Shown here: positions 7,239-13,773 of the stretch, one piece after another | Layout of the letters: each line of letters opens with the position of its first letter | Numbering within the stretch: the first letter of the stretch is position 1 | Assembly (NCBI GenBank): GCA_024680445.1 | Contig: JAILCJ010000131.1 | Span: forward strand, 1-13,773 | Reading direction: 5' to 3' | Length of the DNA: 13,773 bases | Source: Campylobacter sp. | GTDB lineage: Bacteria; Campylobacterota; Campylobacteria; Campylobacterales; Campylobacteraceae | The notes under the pieces: model-generated | What the model was told of the DNA's origin: nothing | Seen by the model: only the letters and a program-made list of their open reading frames with translations | Database searches by the model: none | Program-made: the position numbers and the translations under genes

Positions 7239-7693
7239 TGTCTTATGATGAAATTTCACAAAAGCTCGAGCGTGAGCAAATTCGCTTAGCATCTTTTGGC
7301 AAAAGAATAGCCGCATTTTTTATAGATGAAATTTTAATTTCTGTACTTTTGCTTGTTATTTATTGGGATAAATTTCTGCAAGTCCAGACTTATCAAGACA
7401 TTATGGTGCTTATATCAAATTTGTTTTTTTATATAGTTTTGATAAAAGTGATTTATCACGCATTTTTTGTTTGGTATTATGGAGCGAGCATAGGCAAGAT
7501 AGTCGTTAAAATCGCATGTGTAGATATAGAACTTTTGGATAAACCAAATTTGATAAAAAGTTTGCTTCGTTCTGTGGTTAGGATTTTTAGCGAAAGTCTT
7601 TTTTATCTTGGATATTGTTGGGCTTTTGGCAATAGTGCAAGACAAACTTGGCAAGATAAGATCGCAAATACGGTAGTCATAGATGTTGCGTAA
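7238..7693 (+). CDS. RDD-domain membrane protein
   Basis: This 151-residue protein has three hydrophobic segments (about 30-44, 56-80 and 112-128) and the RDD-family pattern: ASFGKRIAAFFIDEIL at 18-33 (Arg and the IlD pair), YYGASIGKIVVKI at 80-92 (the 'G-x-T-x-G-K' loop) and RQTWQDKIANTVVI at 135-148, which matches the 'R-x-x-W-H-D-x-x-A-x-T-x-V' end. RDD proteins are small inner-membrane proteins, some implicated in ion transport; most, like this one, have no assigned function. The ATG at 7238 overlaps the purD stop (TGATG), favouring reinitiation; an in-frame ATG at 7223 would add only five residues inside purD. The last 11 bases overlap the lptD start, so it is sandwiched between purine synthesis and LPS export genes. 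Confidence 0.85.
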   Translation: MSYDEISQKLEREQIRLASFGKRIAAFFIDEILISVLLLVIYWDKFLQVQTYQDIMVLISNLFFYIVLIKVIYHAFFVWYYGASIGKIVVKIACVDIELLDKPNLIKSLLRSVVRIFSESLFYLGYCWAFGNSARQTWQDKIANTVVIDVA

Positions 7694-9827
7694 AGTCTTA
7701 ACTTTTTTATCCTTATCTTTTAGTGCTTTTGGACAAATTCAAGATGTTGAACTTTTAGCACAAGACGTCCAAAAAGACGGCGATATCGTGATAGCAAACA
7801 AAAATGTTGTAGTGTATTCGCAAACTTATCTAATCACAGCCGATAGGGCTATTTACGATCAAGCAAATGAGATAATAGAGCTTTTTGGCAATGTAAATAT
7901 GATGAAAGGTCCAAGCGAAATTTCTCGTTCAAATTATGCAAAGTTAAATTTAAAAAATAAATTTAGTGATTTTGAGGCGCTTTTTATGATGAATAAAGAA
8001 ATGGAGGTCTGGCTAAAAAGCGACGAAAGTTCGAGCGATGATGAATACTACACCGCTAGAAAAGCCATTGTTTCTAGTTGTAATGTAAATGATCCGGATT
8101 GGCAAATTTCAGCTAGTACAGCCATGCTAAATAAAGAAAACAAATTTTTGCATATGTTTAATCCAGTTTTTAGCATAGGCGGTTTTCCTGTTTTTTATCT
8201 GCCTTATTTTGGATTTTCTACCGATACAACACGAAGAACAGGGCTTTTGCCACCGGAGATAGGATATAGTAGGCATGAGGGATTTTATTATAAACAACCG
8301 ATATATTTTGCGCCTTATAAACAATGGGATCTAGAACTAGACCCGCAAATTCGCACTAGACGCGGTGGCGGAGTTTATGGAGCGTTTAGGTTTGCCGATT
8401 CGCCGTATTCTAAGGGTGAAATTTCTTTTGGTTTTTTTGAAGATAGAGAAAAATACCGCGACAGACAAAGGGCTAGAAACTCTAACCAACAAACTTTAAA
8501 AAACAAAGCTCACAAGGGCTTTGGCTTTGCTTATGACAGAGATCGTTTGTTTAAAGGGCTAATAGACGAAAATTTGCAAGAAGGACTTTGGATAAAAGCC
8601 ACTTATTTAAATGACATTGATTATTTAAATTTGCAAGATCAAAGCGATGATGATTACGATTCACTCGTAACTTCTAAGTTAAATTATTTTCTAAGCGGAG
8701 AAGATCATTATTTTGGTGCTTATGGCAAATACAATATCGACACTCAAAAAATCGGTAACAGACACGAAAATAAGGACACTTTGCAAGAATATCCAAGTTT
8801 TCAGTATCACAAATTTACCGATTCTATCTTGCATCCAAATTTGCTTTATTCTGTCGATGCCCAAAGTCACAACTACACCAGACGCATAGGCGTAACGGCA
8901 AAGCAGTATGAATTTAACGCACCAATATCTTTTCACTTGCCACTTTTTGATGATACTTTTATGTTTTCATTTTATGAAAATATATATGCCAGTCATATTG
9001 ATTATGCTCATAAAAGGGTTTCGCAAATCGATACCAGCGACGACAAAGATCTTGACTATATAGACAATTATCATCGTTTTACACTTCATACCGACCTTGC
9101 TAAGGCTTATGAAAATTTCTTTCATACTATAAATTTTGGTGGCGAATATATCTTGCCGGGTTATCAAAAAGGCTTGCTTGAAGATGAATTCATTTTTGAT
9201 TCGCAAGGCAGACAGCATGAGAATTTCTTAGCAAAAGAGCGTAAAAAAGAAGAAATGCTTGGTTATGCTACTCAATATTTTTATACATCAGGCGGTAGAA
9301 AATTTTTAAGACATAGCATTTCTCAAGGATACTATCTTGAAGATGGTGAGTATTCTGATCTAAAAAATAGCATACATTTATATCTAACACCGAATTTTTC
9401 GCTATACAATAGGCTAAGATATTCACATATCGATAAAAAATTTAATTTTGTTCAAAGCGGCGGAGCATATAGCAATGATTTATTTAATGTAAATTTAACT
9501 CATACCGTTGAAAAAAAATCTGAAAATAAAAAAGATAACTATTTAACAAGTGCGGCTGGTATAAAACTCCCGCATCATAGCCAACTAAGAGGCGGTTTTC
9601 AGTATGATTTACAAAGAAACTACACTAAGCTTTGGTTTTTGGGTGTAAGTCATAATAGAAAATGTTGGAATTACAGCATAACTTATAGACAAGAATTGGA
9701 GCCTACCACCACAACACAGGGTGCAGCAACTGTTAAAACACATAGCGTTTTGTTCTTGGTAAATTTCTATCCTATGGGCGGAATTCATTACGATGTATCT
9801 TATGAACAAGAAAATGGGGCAAAATAA
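7683..9827 (+). CDS. lptD: LPS-assembly outer-membrane protein LptD (OstA/Imp)
   Basis: LptD is the beta-barrel that, with LptE, inserts lipopolysaccharide into the outer leaflet. The precursor is 714 residues, in the normal size range. A short signal peptide ends near residue 17 (FSAFGQ). The N-terminal periplasmic OstA/LptA-like jellyroll follows (about 22-110, with VELLAQDVQKDG and AIYDQANEIIELFGNV). Next come the YYTARKAIVSSCNVNDPDWQ segment (123-141) and NPVFSIGGFPVFYLPYFGFSTDTTRRTGLLPPEIGYS (160-196 overall), which carry the diagnostic 'P-V-F-Y-x-P-Y' and 'R-x-G-h-L-x-P' motifs. The rest is aromatic-rich barrel. Only two cysteines are present, Cys133 and Cys661; E. coli has four. The gene starts inside the RDD gene (11-nt overlap) and its stop overlaps the following start as TAATG. 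Placing lptD in a purD-pnp unit is unusual compared with gammaproteobacteria, where it neighbours surA. Confidence 0.94.
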   Translation: MLRKVLTFLSLSFSAFGQIQDVELLAQDVQKDGDIVIANKNVVVYSQTYLITADRAIYDQANEIIELFGNVNMMKGPSEISRSNYAKLNLKNKFSDFEALFMMNKEMEVWLKSDESSSDDEYYTARKAIVSSCNVNDPDWQISASTAMLNKENKFLHMFNPVFSIGGFPVFYLPYFGFSTDTTRRTGLLPPEIGYSRHEGFYYKQPIYFAPYKQWDLELDPQIRTRRGGGVYGAFRFADSPYSKGEISFGFFEDREKYRDRQRARNSNQQTLKNKAHKGFGFAYDRDRLFKGLIDENLQEGLWIKATYLNDIDYLNLQDQSDDDYDSLVTSKLNYFLSGEDHYFGAYGKYNIDTQKIGNRHENKDTLQEYPSFQYHKFTDSILHPNLLYSVDAQSHNYTRRIGVTAKQYEFNAPISFHLPLFDDTFMFSFYENIYASHIDYAHKRVSQIDTSDDKDLDYIDNYHRFTLHTDLAKAYENFFHTINFGGEYILPGYQKGLLEDEFIFDSQGRQHENFLAKERKKEEMLGYATQYFYTSGGRKFLRHSISQGYYLEDGEYSDLKNSIHLYLTPNFSLYNRLRYSHIDKKFNFVQSGGAYSNDLFNVNLTHTVEKKSENKKDNYLTSAAGIKLPHHSQLRGGFQYDLQRNYTKLWFLGVSHNRKCWNYSITYRQELEPTTTTQGAATVKTHSVLFLVNFYPMGGIHYDVSYEQENGAK

Positions 9828-10525
9828 TGATAGAAGAAACCATAAAATTTAAAGATCAACTTGACGCGGCTGAAAAATTGCTTGAAATTTTGCCTAAAAA
9901 AGAAATTTTAGAGCGAAAAAGTTTAGCTATTTGCCCATCGTTAGATTCTGTTATCTTAGTTGATAAGGTTTGTAGCGGACTTGGCATAAACTATGAAATG
10001 CTGTTTTGCGAACCCATAGTTGCACCAAATAATCCAGAATGTGCCATAGCCGTTGTTAGCGAAACCGAAGATGTAGTTGCAAATGACGCATTAATCGATT
10101 CTTTTGGTATAACTTATGATTTTGTTTATGGTGAAGCAAGCAGAAAATATGAAGAAAAAATTTTACAAAACATTTATAAATTTAGAAAAGGAAATTTGAT
10201 AGGAGAGTTAAAAGATAGAAATATTTTGCTTATAGACGAGGGTTGCGAGACCGGACTTACCGCCCTTGTTTGTATAAAAACGCTTATAAATATGGGTGCT
10301 AAGACTATAAGTTATGCAACGCCAGTCATAGCCCACGATGTCGCCTCGGCGCTTGGAAATTTGCTTGATGAAATTCACGCTGTTGATAGAATTTTTAATT
10401 TTATCGAAGTGGATAATTACTATGAAAGCAAATTTGATGCAAGTGATGAAAAAATTATGGCGATATTAGAAGATAGTCCGAGATATTTACCACTAAAAAA
10501 AACAGCAAAAGGAGAAGATGAATAA
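9827..10525 (+). CDS. Predicted type I phosphoribosyltransferase (COG1926-like)
   Basis: This 232-residue soluble protein has the type I phosphoribosyltransferase layout: the N-terminal [15 protein letters not shown] (8-22), matching the 'F-x-D-R-x-x-A-x-x-L' start of the COG1926 group; a central flexible region; and the PRPP-binding segment [16 protein letters not shown] at 132-147, where Asp137-Glu138 replace the usual acidic pair and GCETG replaces the GxxTG loop. The C-terminal segment [20 protein letters not shown] (195-214) matches the 'Y-x-x-F-x-Q-x-x-D-E-x-V' tail of that group. The base or acceptor it uses is unknown, and it could be catalytically inactive. Its ATG overlaps the lptD stop and its own stop overlaps the pnp start (TAATG both times). 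From memory, C. jejuni also has an uncharacterised gene between the purD region and pnp, so the link with pnp may be conserved. Confidence 0.75.
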   Translation: MIEETIKFKDQLDAAEKLLEILPKKEILERKSLAICPSLDSVILVDKVCSGLGINYEMLFCEPIVAPNNPECAIAVVSETEDVVANDALIDSFGITYDFVYGEASRKYEEKILQNIYKFRKGNLIGELKDRNILLIDEGCETGLTALVCIKTLINMGAKTISYATPVIAHDVASALGNLLDEIHAVDRIFNFIEVDNYYESKFDASDEKIMAILEDSPRYLPLKKTAKGEDE

Positions 10526-12720
10526 TGCAATATAGCATAGAAGTAAATAACCAAGTTCAAATTTTTGATCTAAATAAGGTCGCTAAACAAGCCGCAGGTG
10601 CAGCGCTTTTGCGTGTAAAAAATACAGTCGTTTTGGCAACTGTTGCACGTGAAGATAGCCAAGTAGAAGAGGATTTTTTGCCTTTAACGGTTCAATATCT
10701 TGAAAAAACTTATGCCGCAGGTAGAATTCCGGGTGGCTACATCAAACGTGAAACTAAACCGGGGGATTTTGAGACTTTGACGGCTAGAATCATAGACCGT
10801 TCGCTTCGTCCGCTTTTTCCAAAAGGATATGCCTATCCAACGCAAATCGTAGTTTTAGTGCTTTCGGCTGATCCAGATGTTGATTTGCAAGTAGTTTCAC
10901 TAAATGCTGCAAGTGCGGCACTTTATCTTAGTGATATCCCGGTAAATCGCCCAGTTTGTGGTGTTAGAGTTGCTTATATAGACAATGAACTTGTCTTAAA
11001 TCCTAGCAATCAAGAACTTAAAAATTCGGCTCTTGATTTGTATGTAGCCGGCACAAAAGATGAACTTTTGATGATAGAAATGCGTTCTTTACCGCAAAAA
11101 ACAGATGCTATCACGCCTATGGCAGTGGTAGATCCTGTTATAGACGCAGCTTTTAGCGAATTAAACAAACAAGAGATGAACGAATTTAGCGAAGATTTGA
11201 TGGTAGAGGCGATTGATTTTGCTGCAAAGGCGATTTTAAGAGGTTCAAATGCCTATGAAGAAGCATTTAAAGATCATAAAAAAGAAGATGCCAAACTCGA
11301 ACTAAAACCAGAGATAGAAAACGAAAATATCGCTGTTTATATAGATAAATTTTATAAAGATGAAGTTAAAAACGCTATCAATCAAATGGCAAAAAGCGAA
11401 AGAGCTAGTGAGTTAGCAAAGATAGCAGAACAAATTGCAAGTGATGAGGTGGCTATCGCTGAATGCTGGGAGCTTGGCGTTATAAACAATGTTCTTGGCA
11501 AATATAAACGAAAAATCGTAAGAGAGCAAATCATCAACGAAAGAAGACGTGCGGACGGCAGGGCGTTGGATGAAATTCGTCCTATTTCGATAGAAACAAA
11601 TATTTTACCAAATGCACACGGTTCTTGCCTTTTTACACGTGGTCAAACTCAAGCCTTGGTTGTTGCAACACTTGGCACAGATAGCGACGCTCAACTATAT
11701 GACTTGCTAACAGAAAAATCTGCTGTTAGCGAGAAATTTATGTTTAATTACAATTTTCCAGGATTTAGTGTTGGCGAAGCAAGTCCGATAAAAGCACCGG
11801 GTCGCCGTGAACTAGGACACGGAAATCTTGCAAAAAGAGCTTTGACACCTAGTATAGATCTTGATTCGCCTTATGCTATTCGCTTGGTTTCAGAAATTTT
11901 AGAAAGTAACGGATCTAGCTCTATGGCTTCTGTTTGTGGCGGTTCTTTGGCGCTTCGTGCAGCCGGTATTCAGACGCAAAAACTTGTTGCTGGAATTGCT
12001 ATGGGTCTTATCTTTGAAGGCGATCAACATGCAGTTTTAAGCGATATCATGGGACTTGAAGATCATGATGGAGATATGGATTTTAAAGTAGCTGGAACGA
12101 TAGATGGTATCACGGCACTTCAAATGGATATAAAACTTGGTGGTATAAGCTTAGATGTGTTAAAAGAAGCCTTAGAACAAGCTAAACGCGGTAGGGCTCA
12201 TATACTTTCGCTTATGCAAAAAGCGGATGATGAAATAGTTGTAAATGAAGAAATTTTGCCAAAACTAGAACTTTTTAGCATAGATCCAAACAAGATAGTA
12301 GATATCATCGGACAAGCAGGCAAAACCATAAAAGAAATCATAGAAAGATTTGAAGTTTCTATCGATCTTGACAGGGAAAAAGGCGAGGTTAAAATCGCCG
12401 GCGACGCTAAGAAAAATGTCGATGCTGCAAAGGATTATATCATACAAATCACTTCAAAAGATAATTCTAAATTTGGTGCTAGACGCCATGATAGAAGAGA
12501 GCACAAACCAAGACCGGTGTTTAATATAGGCGATAGATTCGACGGAGTGGTAAAAAATATTTTAGACTTTGGAGCCTTTATCGAATTAAAAGACGGTGTA
12601 GACGGCTTGCTTCATGTTTCAAAGATAAAAACTCCGCTAAATGTTGGCGATAAGGTAAGCGTGGTCGTAAGTGAGCAAAAAGGCTCAAAAATTTCACTTT
12701 CTCTTGCCGATCAGGAATAA
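10525..12720 (+). CDS. pnp: Polyribonucleotide nucleotidyltransferase (PNPase)
   Basis: PNPase degrades RNA 3' to 5' by phosphorolysis and can add tails in reverse; it forms a trimer in the cytoplasm. The protein is 731 residues, close to the usual 700-720. The first RNase PH domain includes [14 protein letters not shown] and [14 protein letters not shown] (63-102). The second contains [25 protein letters not shown] and the catalytic segment [15 protein letters not shown], with Asp507 and Asp513 matching E. coli Asp486 and Asp492. A KH domain follows with [18 protein letters not shown] near 592-610 (GxxGxxI loop), then an S1 domain from about 668 ([31 protein letters not shown]) to the end. 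The start overlaps the preceding stop by one base, with GGAG at 10511-10514 upstream. No RNase III-type autoregulatory hairpin leader is possible directly before it, because the preceding gene occupies that space. Confidence 0.97.
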   Translation: MQYSIEVNNQVQIFDLNKVAKQAAGAALLRVKNTVVLATVAREDSQVEEDFLPLTVQYLEKTYAAGRIPGGYIKRETKPGDFETLTARIIDRSLRPLFPKGYAYPTQIVVLVLSADPDVDLQVVSLNAASAALYLSDIPVNRPVCGVRVAYIDNELVLNPSNQELKNSALDLYVAGTKDELLMIEMRSLPQKTDAITPMAVVDPVIDAAFSELNKQEMNEFSEDLMVEAIDFAAKAILRGSNAYEEAFKDHKKEDAKLELKPEIENENIAVYIDKFYKDEVKNAINQMAKSERASELAKIAEQIASDEVAIAECWELGVINNVLGKYKRKIVREQIINERRRADGRALDEIRPISIETNILPNAHGSCLFTRGQTQALVVATLGTDSDAQLYDLLTEKSAVSEKFMFNYNFPGFSVGEASPIKAPGRRELGHGNLAKRALTPSIDLDSPYAIRLVSEILESNGSSSMASVCGGSLALRAAGIQTQKLVAGIAMGLIFEGDQHAVLSDIMGLEDHDGDMDFKVAGTIDGITALQMDIKLGGISLDVLKEALEQAKRGRAHILSLMQKADDEIVVNEEILPKLELFSIDPNKIVDIIGQAGKTIKEIIERFEVSIDLDREKGEVKIAGDAKKNVDAAKDYIIQITSKDNSKFGARRHDRREHKPRPVFNIGDRFDGVVKNILDFGAFIELKDGVDGLLHVSKIKTPLNVGDKVSVVVSEQKGSKISLSLADQE

Positions 12721-12722
12721 TC

Positions 12723-13571
12723 ATGCTTAAAAAAATGCTTTTTCCTATGGGCGGAGGTGATGATATAGCCGAGCGAATTTATGGAGCTTTGCTTGTTGCG
12801 AAATGGTATAAAACTCATATAGATATTTTAACTTGCCAGCTTGATCCTAGCATAGTTTATAATATGAAAATGCTACTTCGTGGCGGAGTTTTGGTGGAGG
12901 AATTTTTAAAATCTGCCAAGGCTGATATAAACGAGCAAAATCGCAAAAATGAGGAAATTTTTAAGCAAATTTGCAAAGAGCTTGATATCAAGGTTACCGA
13001 TGAATTGGCACAAGGTGAAGCGAGTGCCAGTTTTGTTACAAGAGAGGGCAAAAGAAGTCGAGTGGTTGAGATAGAAAGCAAATTTTACGATATGATAGTA
13101 GCTGCTGCACCAACTGCTGGTAAGATCACTGGCACTTTTGAAGCAGCCGTTATGAAAAGCGGTAAAAATGTAGTCGTTATACCTCGTAAAATGCAAAAAT
13201 TTGATCCTAAAAAAGTGCTTATAAGCTGGACTGGTACGGCTCAAAGCTCTTTTGCGCTTACTAGTTCTATACCACTTTTGCAACAAGCAAATTTGGTGCA
13301 TTGTATAAGTTCAAGAACTTCTCTTGGAGATGATGTAGAATCTAATAAAAATCGCCTTTGCGAGTATCTAAAAATGCATGGTATAGACGTTAGTTTTGAG
13401 GTTATAGATACGGCTTTGGTGCCGGGTGTCGCACTCAATAAAACTGCTATCGAAGGCGGTTTTGATATCATAGTTGCAGGTAGGCATGGCGAAAATGGAC
13501 TAAGAGAAATGGTGCTTGGCCCAACTTCAAAATTCTTTTTAGAAAACACTGAAATTCCGGTGTTTATGTAG
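12723..13571 (+). CDS. Tandem-domain universal stress protein (UspA family)
   Basis: The 282-residue protein contains two Usp-like halves. The N-terminal half starts MLKKMLFPMGGGDDIAERIYGALLVA in overall pattern and ends with FYDMIVAAAP near 121-130 and SGKNVVVIPRK near 146-156. The second half begins at KVLISWTGTAQSSFAL (164-179) and ends with FDIIVAGRHGENGLREMVLGPTSKFFLEN-type sequence (247-275 overall). There Gly253, Gly256 and Gly266 fit the G-2x-G-9x-G ATP-binding motif of UspA/MJ0577-type proteins; the first half has only a degenerate version. The 'SG-NVVVIP' plus 'VLISW-G' junction resembles the two-domain Usp proteins common in alphaproteobacteria. It begins 2 nt after the pnp stop and is the last gene before a hairpin, so it is probably cotranscribed with pnp. 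Physiological role unknown. Confidence 0.85.
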   Translation: MLKKMLFPMGGGDDIAERIYGALLVAKWYKTHIDILTCQLDPSIVYNMKMLLRGGVLVEEFLKSAKADINEQNRKNEEIFKQICKELDIKVTDELAQGEASASFVTREGKRSRVVEIESKFYDMIVAAAPTAGKITGTFEAAVMKSGKNVVVIPRKMQKFDPKKVLISWTGTAQSSFALTSSIPLLQQANLVHCISSRTSLGDDVESNKNRLCEYLKMHGIDVSFEVIDTALVPGVALNKTAIEGGFDIIVAGRHGENGLREMVLGPTSKFFLENTEIPVFM

Positions 13572-13584
13572 TTTTTGACATCTG

Positions 13585-13616
13585 GCTACGGTAAAATATA
13601 TGCCGTAGCTATTAAT
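13585..13616 (+). terminator. Rho-independent-like terminator after the purD-to-Usp unit
   Basis: GCTACGG (13585-13591) and CCGTAGC (13603-13609) form a perfect 7-bp stem. It can extend inward by a T-G and an A-T pair, leaving a loop of about seven A/T bases. The sequence that follows, ATTAATTTTAT, is T-rich but not a clean T run, so termination may be only moderately efficient. It lies 14 nt after the Usp stop codon. The opposite strand lacks a T-run after the stem, so it is oriented for the plus strand. Confidence 0.7.
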
Positions 13617-13660
13617 TTTATACAATTAAATTCAATGTTTTTTTTGTGATAGATAAAAAT

Positions 13661-13773
13661 ATGCAATTAAGTCAAAAATTTATTCAACTTTTTAAGTTTT
13701 ATTCATATAAAAATTTATTTGAAAATGTTAAAGCTAAATATCAAAGTTATACTTTTGATGGTTTTGATATACC
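13661..13773 (+). CDS. Start of an unrecognised AT-rich reading frame (runs off right edge)
   Basis: From the ATG at 13661 an open frame runs to the window end (37 complete codons), beginning MQLSQKFIQLFKFYSYKNLF and continuing through a Lys/Tyr/Phe-rich segment ending in TFDGFDI. The frame is also open upstream to a stop at 13613-13615, with a GTG at 13646 as an alternative start. I recognise no family. The base composition is far more AT-rich than the genes to the left, and an uninterrupted T8 tract lies at 13638-13645. No good ribosome-binding site is visible. The composition change just after a terminator suggests an accessory or less constrained gene, but the visible piece is too short to be sure that it is a gene. 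Confidence 0.45.
   Translation, partial: MQLSQKFIQLFKFYSYKNLFENVKAKYQSYTFDGFDI

Noticed and set aside
7415..9809. Several minus-strand open frames opposite the RDD and lptD genes
   Set aside because: They are antisense to genes with strong family evidence and show low-complexity hydrophobic or aromatic content typical of shadow frames.
10505..10524. Possible autoregulatory pnp leader hairpin as in E. coli
   Set aside because: The preceding gene runs right up to and into the pnp start, leaving no separate leader in which such a hairpin could form.
1..13773. CRISPR arrays, insertion sequences, tRNA or rRNA genes, prophage
   Set aside because: No regularly spaced repeats, transposase motifs, cloverleaf-like segments or phage genes were found while reading through; all long frames are accounted for by core-type genes.

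Overview
The window comes from a low-GC epsilonproteobacterium, most likely a Campylobacter species outside the C. jejuni/coli group. The evidence is the closely Campylobacter-like elongation factor P, the AT-rich T-track promoters with TATAAT -10 boxes, the tightly overlapping operons, and a 6S/purD-type RNA in front of purD. The species assignment is from memory of family sequences, not from a search.

Left part, minus strand (1-2873), reading away from a divergent promoter region: an NSS/SNF-family sodium-dependent transporter, then an M48 Ste24-like membrane zinc protease starting 3 nt after it, then prmC (release-factor glutamine methyltransferase), which overlaps the protease gene by 23 nt and runs off the left edge. 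The divergent spacer (2874-2987) holds a -10 box for each direction and one perfect 8-bp inverted repeat between them.

Middle, plus strand (2988-5749): efp (elongation factor P), a small MmcQ/YjbR-like protein, a Bcr/CflA-type MFS exporter and hemD (uroporphyrinogen-III synthase). All are closely spaced or overlapping and look like one transcription unit.

The 244-nt gap 5750-5993 is not coding. It carries its own -10 box and a transcript-sized segment whose two ends pair into a long closing stem, at the place where epsilonproteobacteria carry the purD-motif/6S RNA. The long open frame that runs through it into purD is an artefact; purD starts at 5994.

Right part, plus strand (5994-13571): purD, an RDD-domain membrane protein, lptD (outer-membrane LPS translocon), a predicted type I phosphoribosyltransferase, pnp (polynucleotide phosphorylase) and a tandem universal stress protein. 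Four of the five junctions overlap by 1 to 11 nt, so the six genes are probably translationally coupled. The unit mixes purine synthesis, LPS export and RNA turnover. It ends in a hairpin at 13585-13609. Beyond it, a very AT-rich sequence carries the start of an unrecognised reading frame that continues past the window.

Most of the window is ordinary core genome. The items worth a second look are the structured RNA before purD, the NSS transporter with an apparently dismantled Na1 site, the shared palindrome in the divergent promoter, the phosphoribosyltransferase wedged between lptD and pnp, and the AT-rich right edge.
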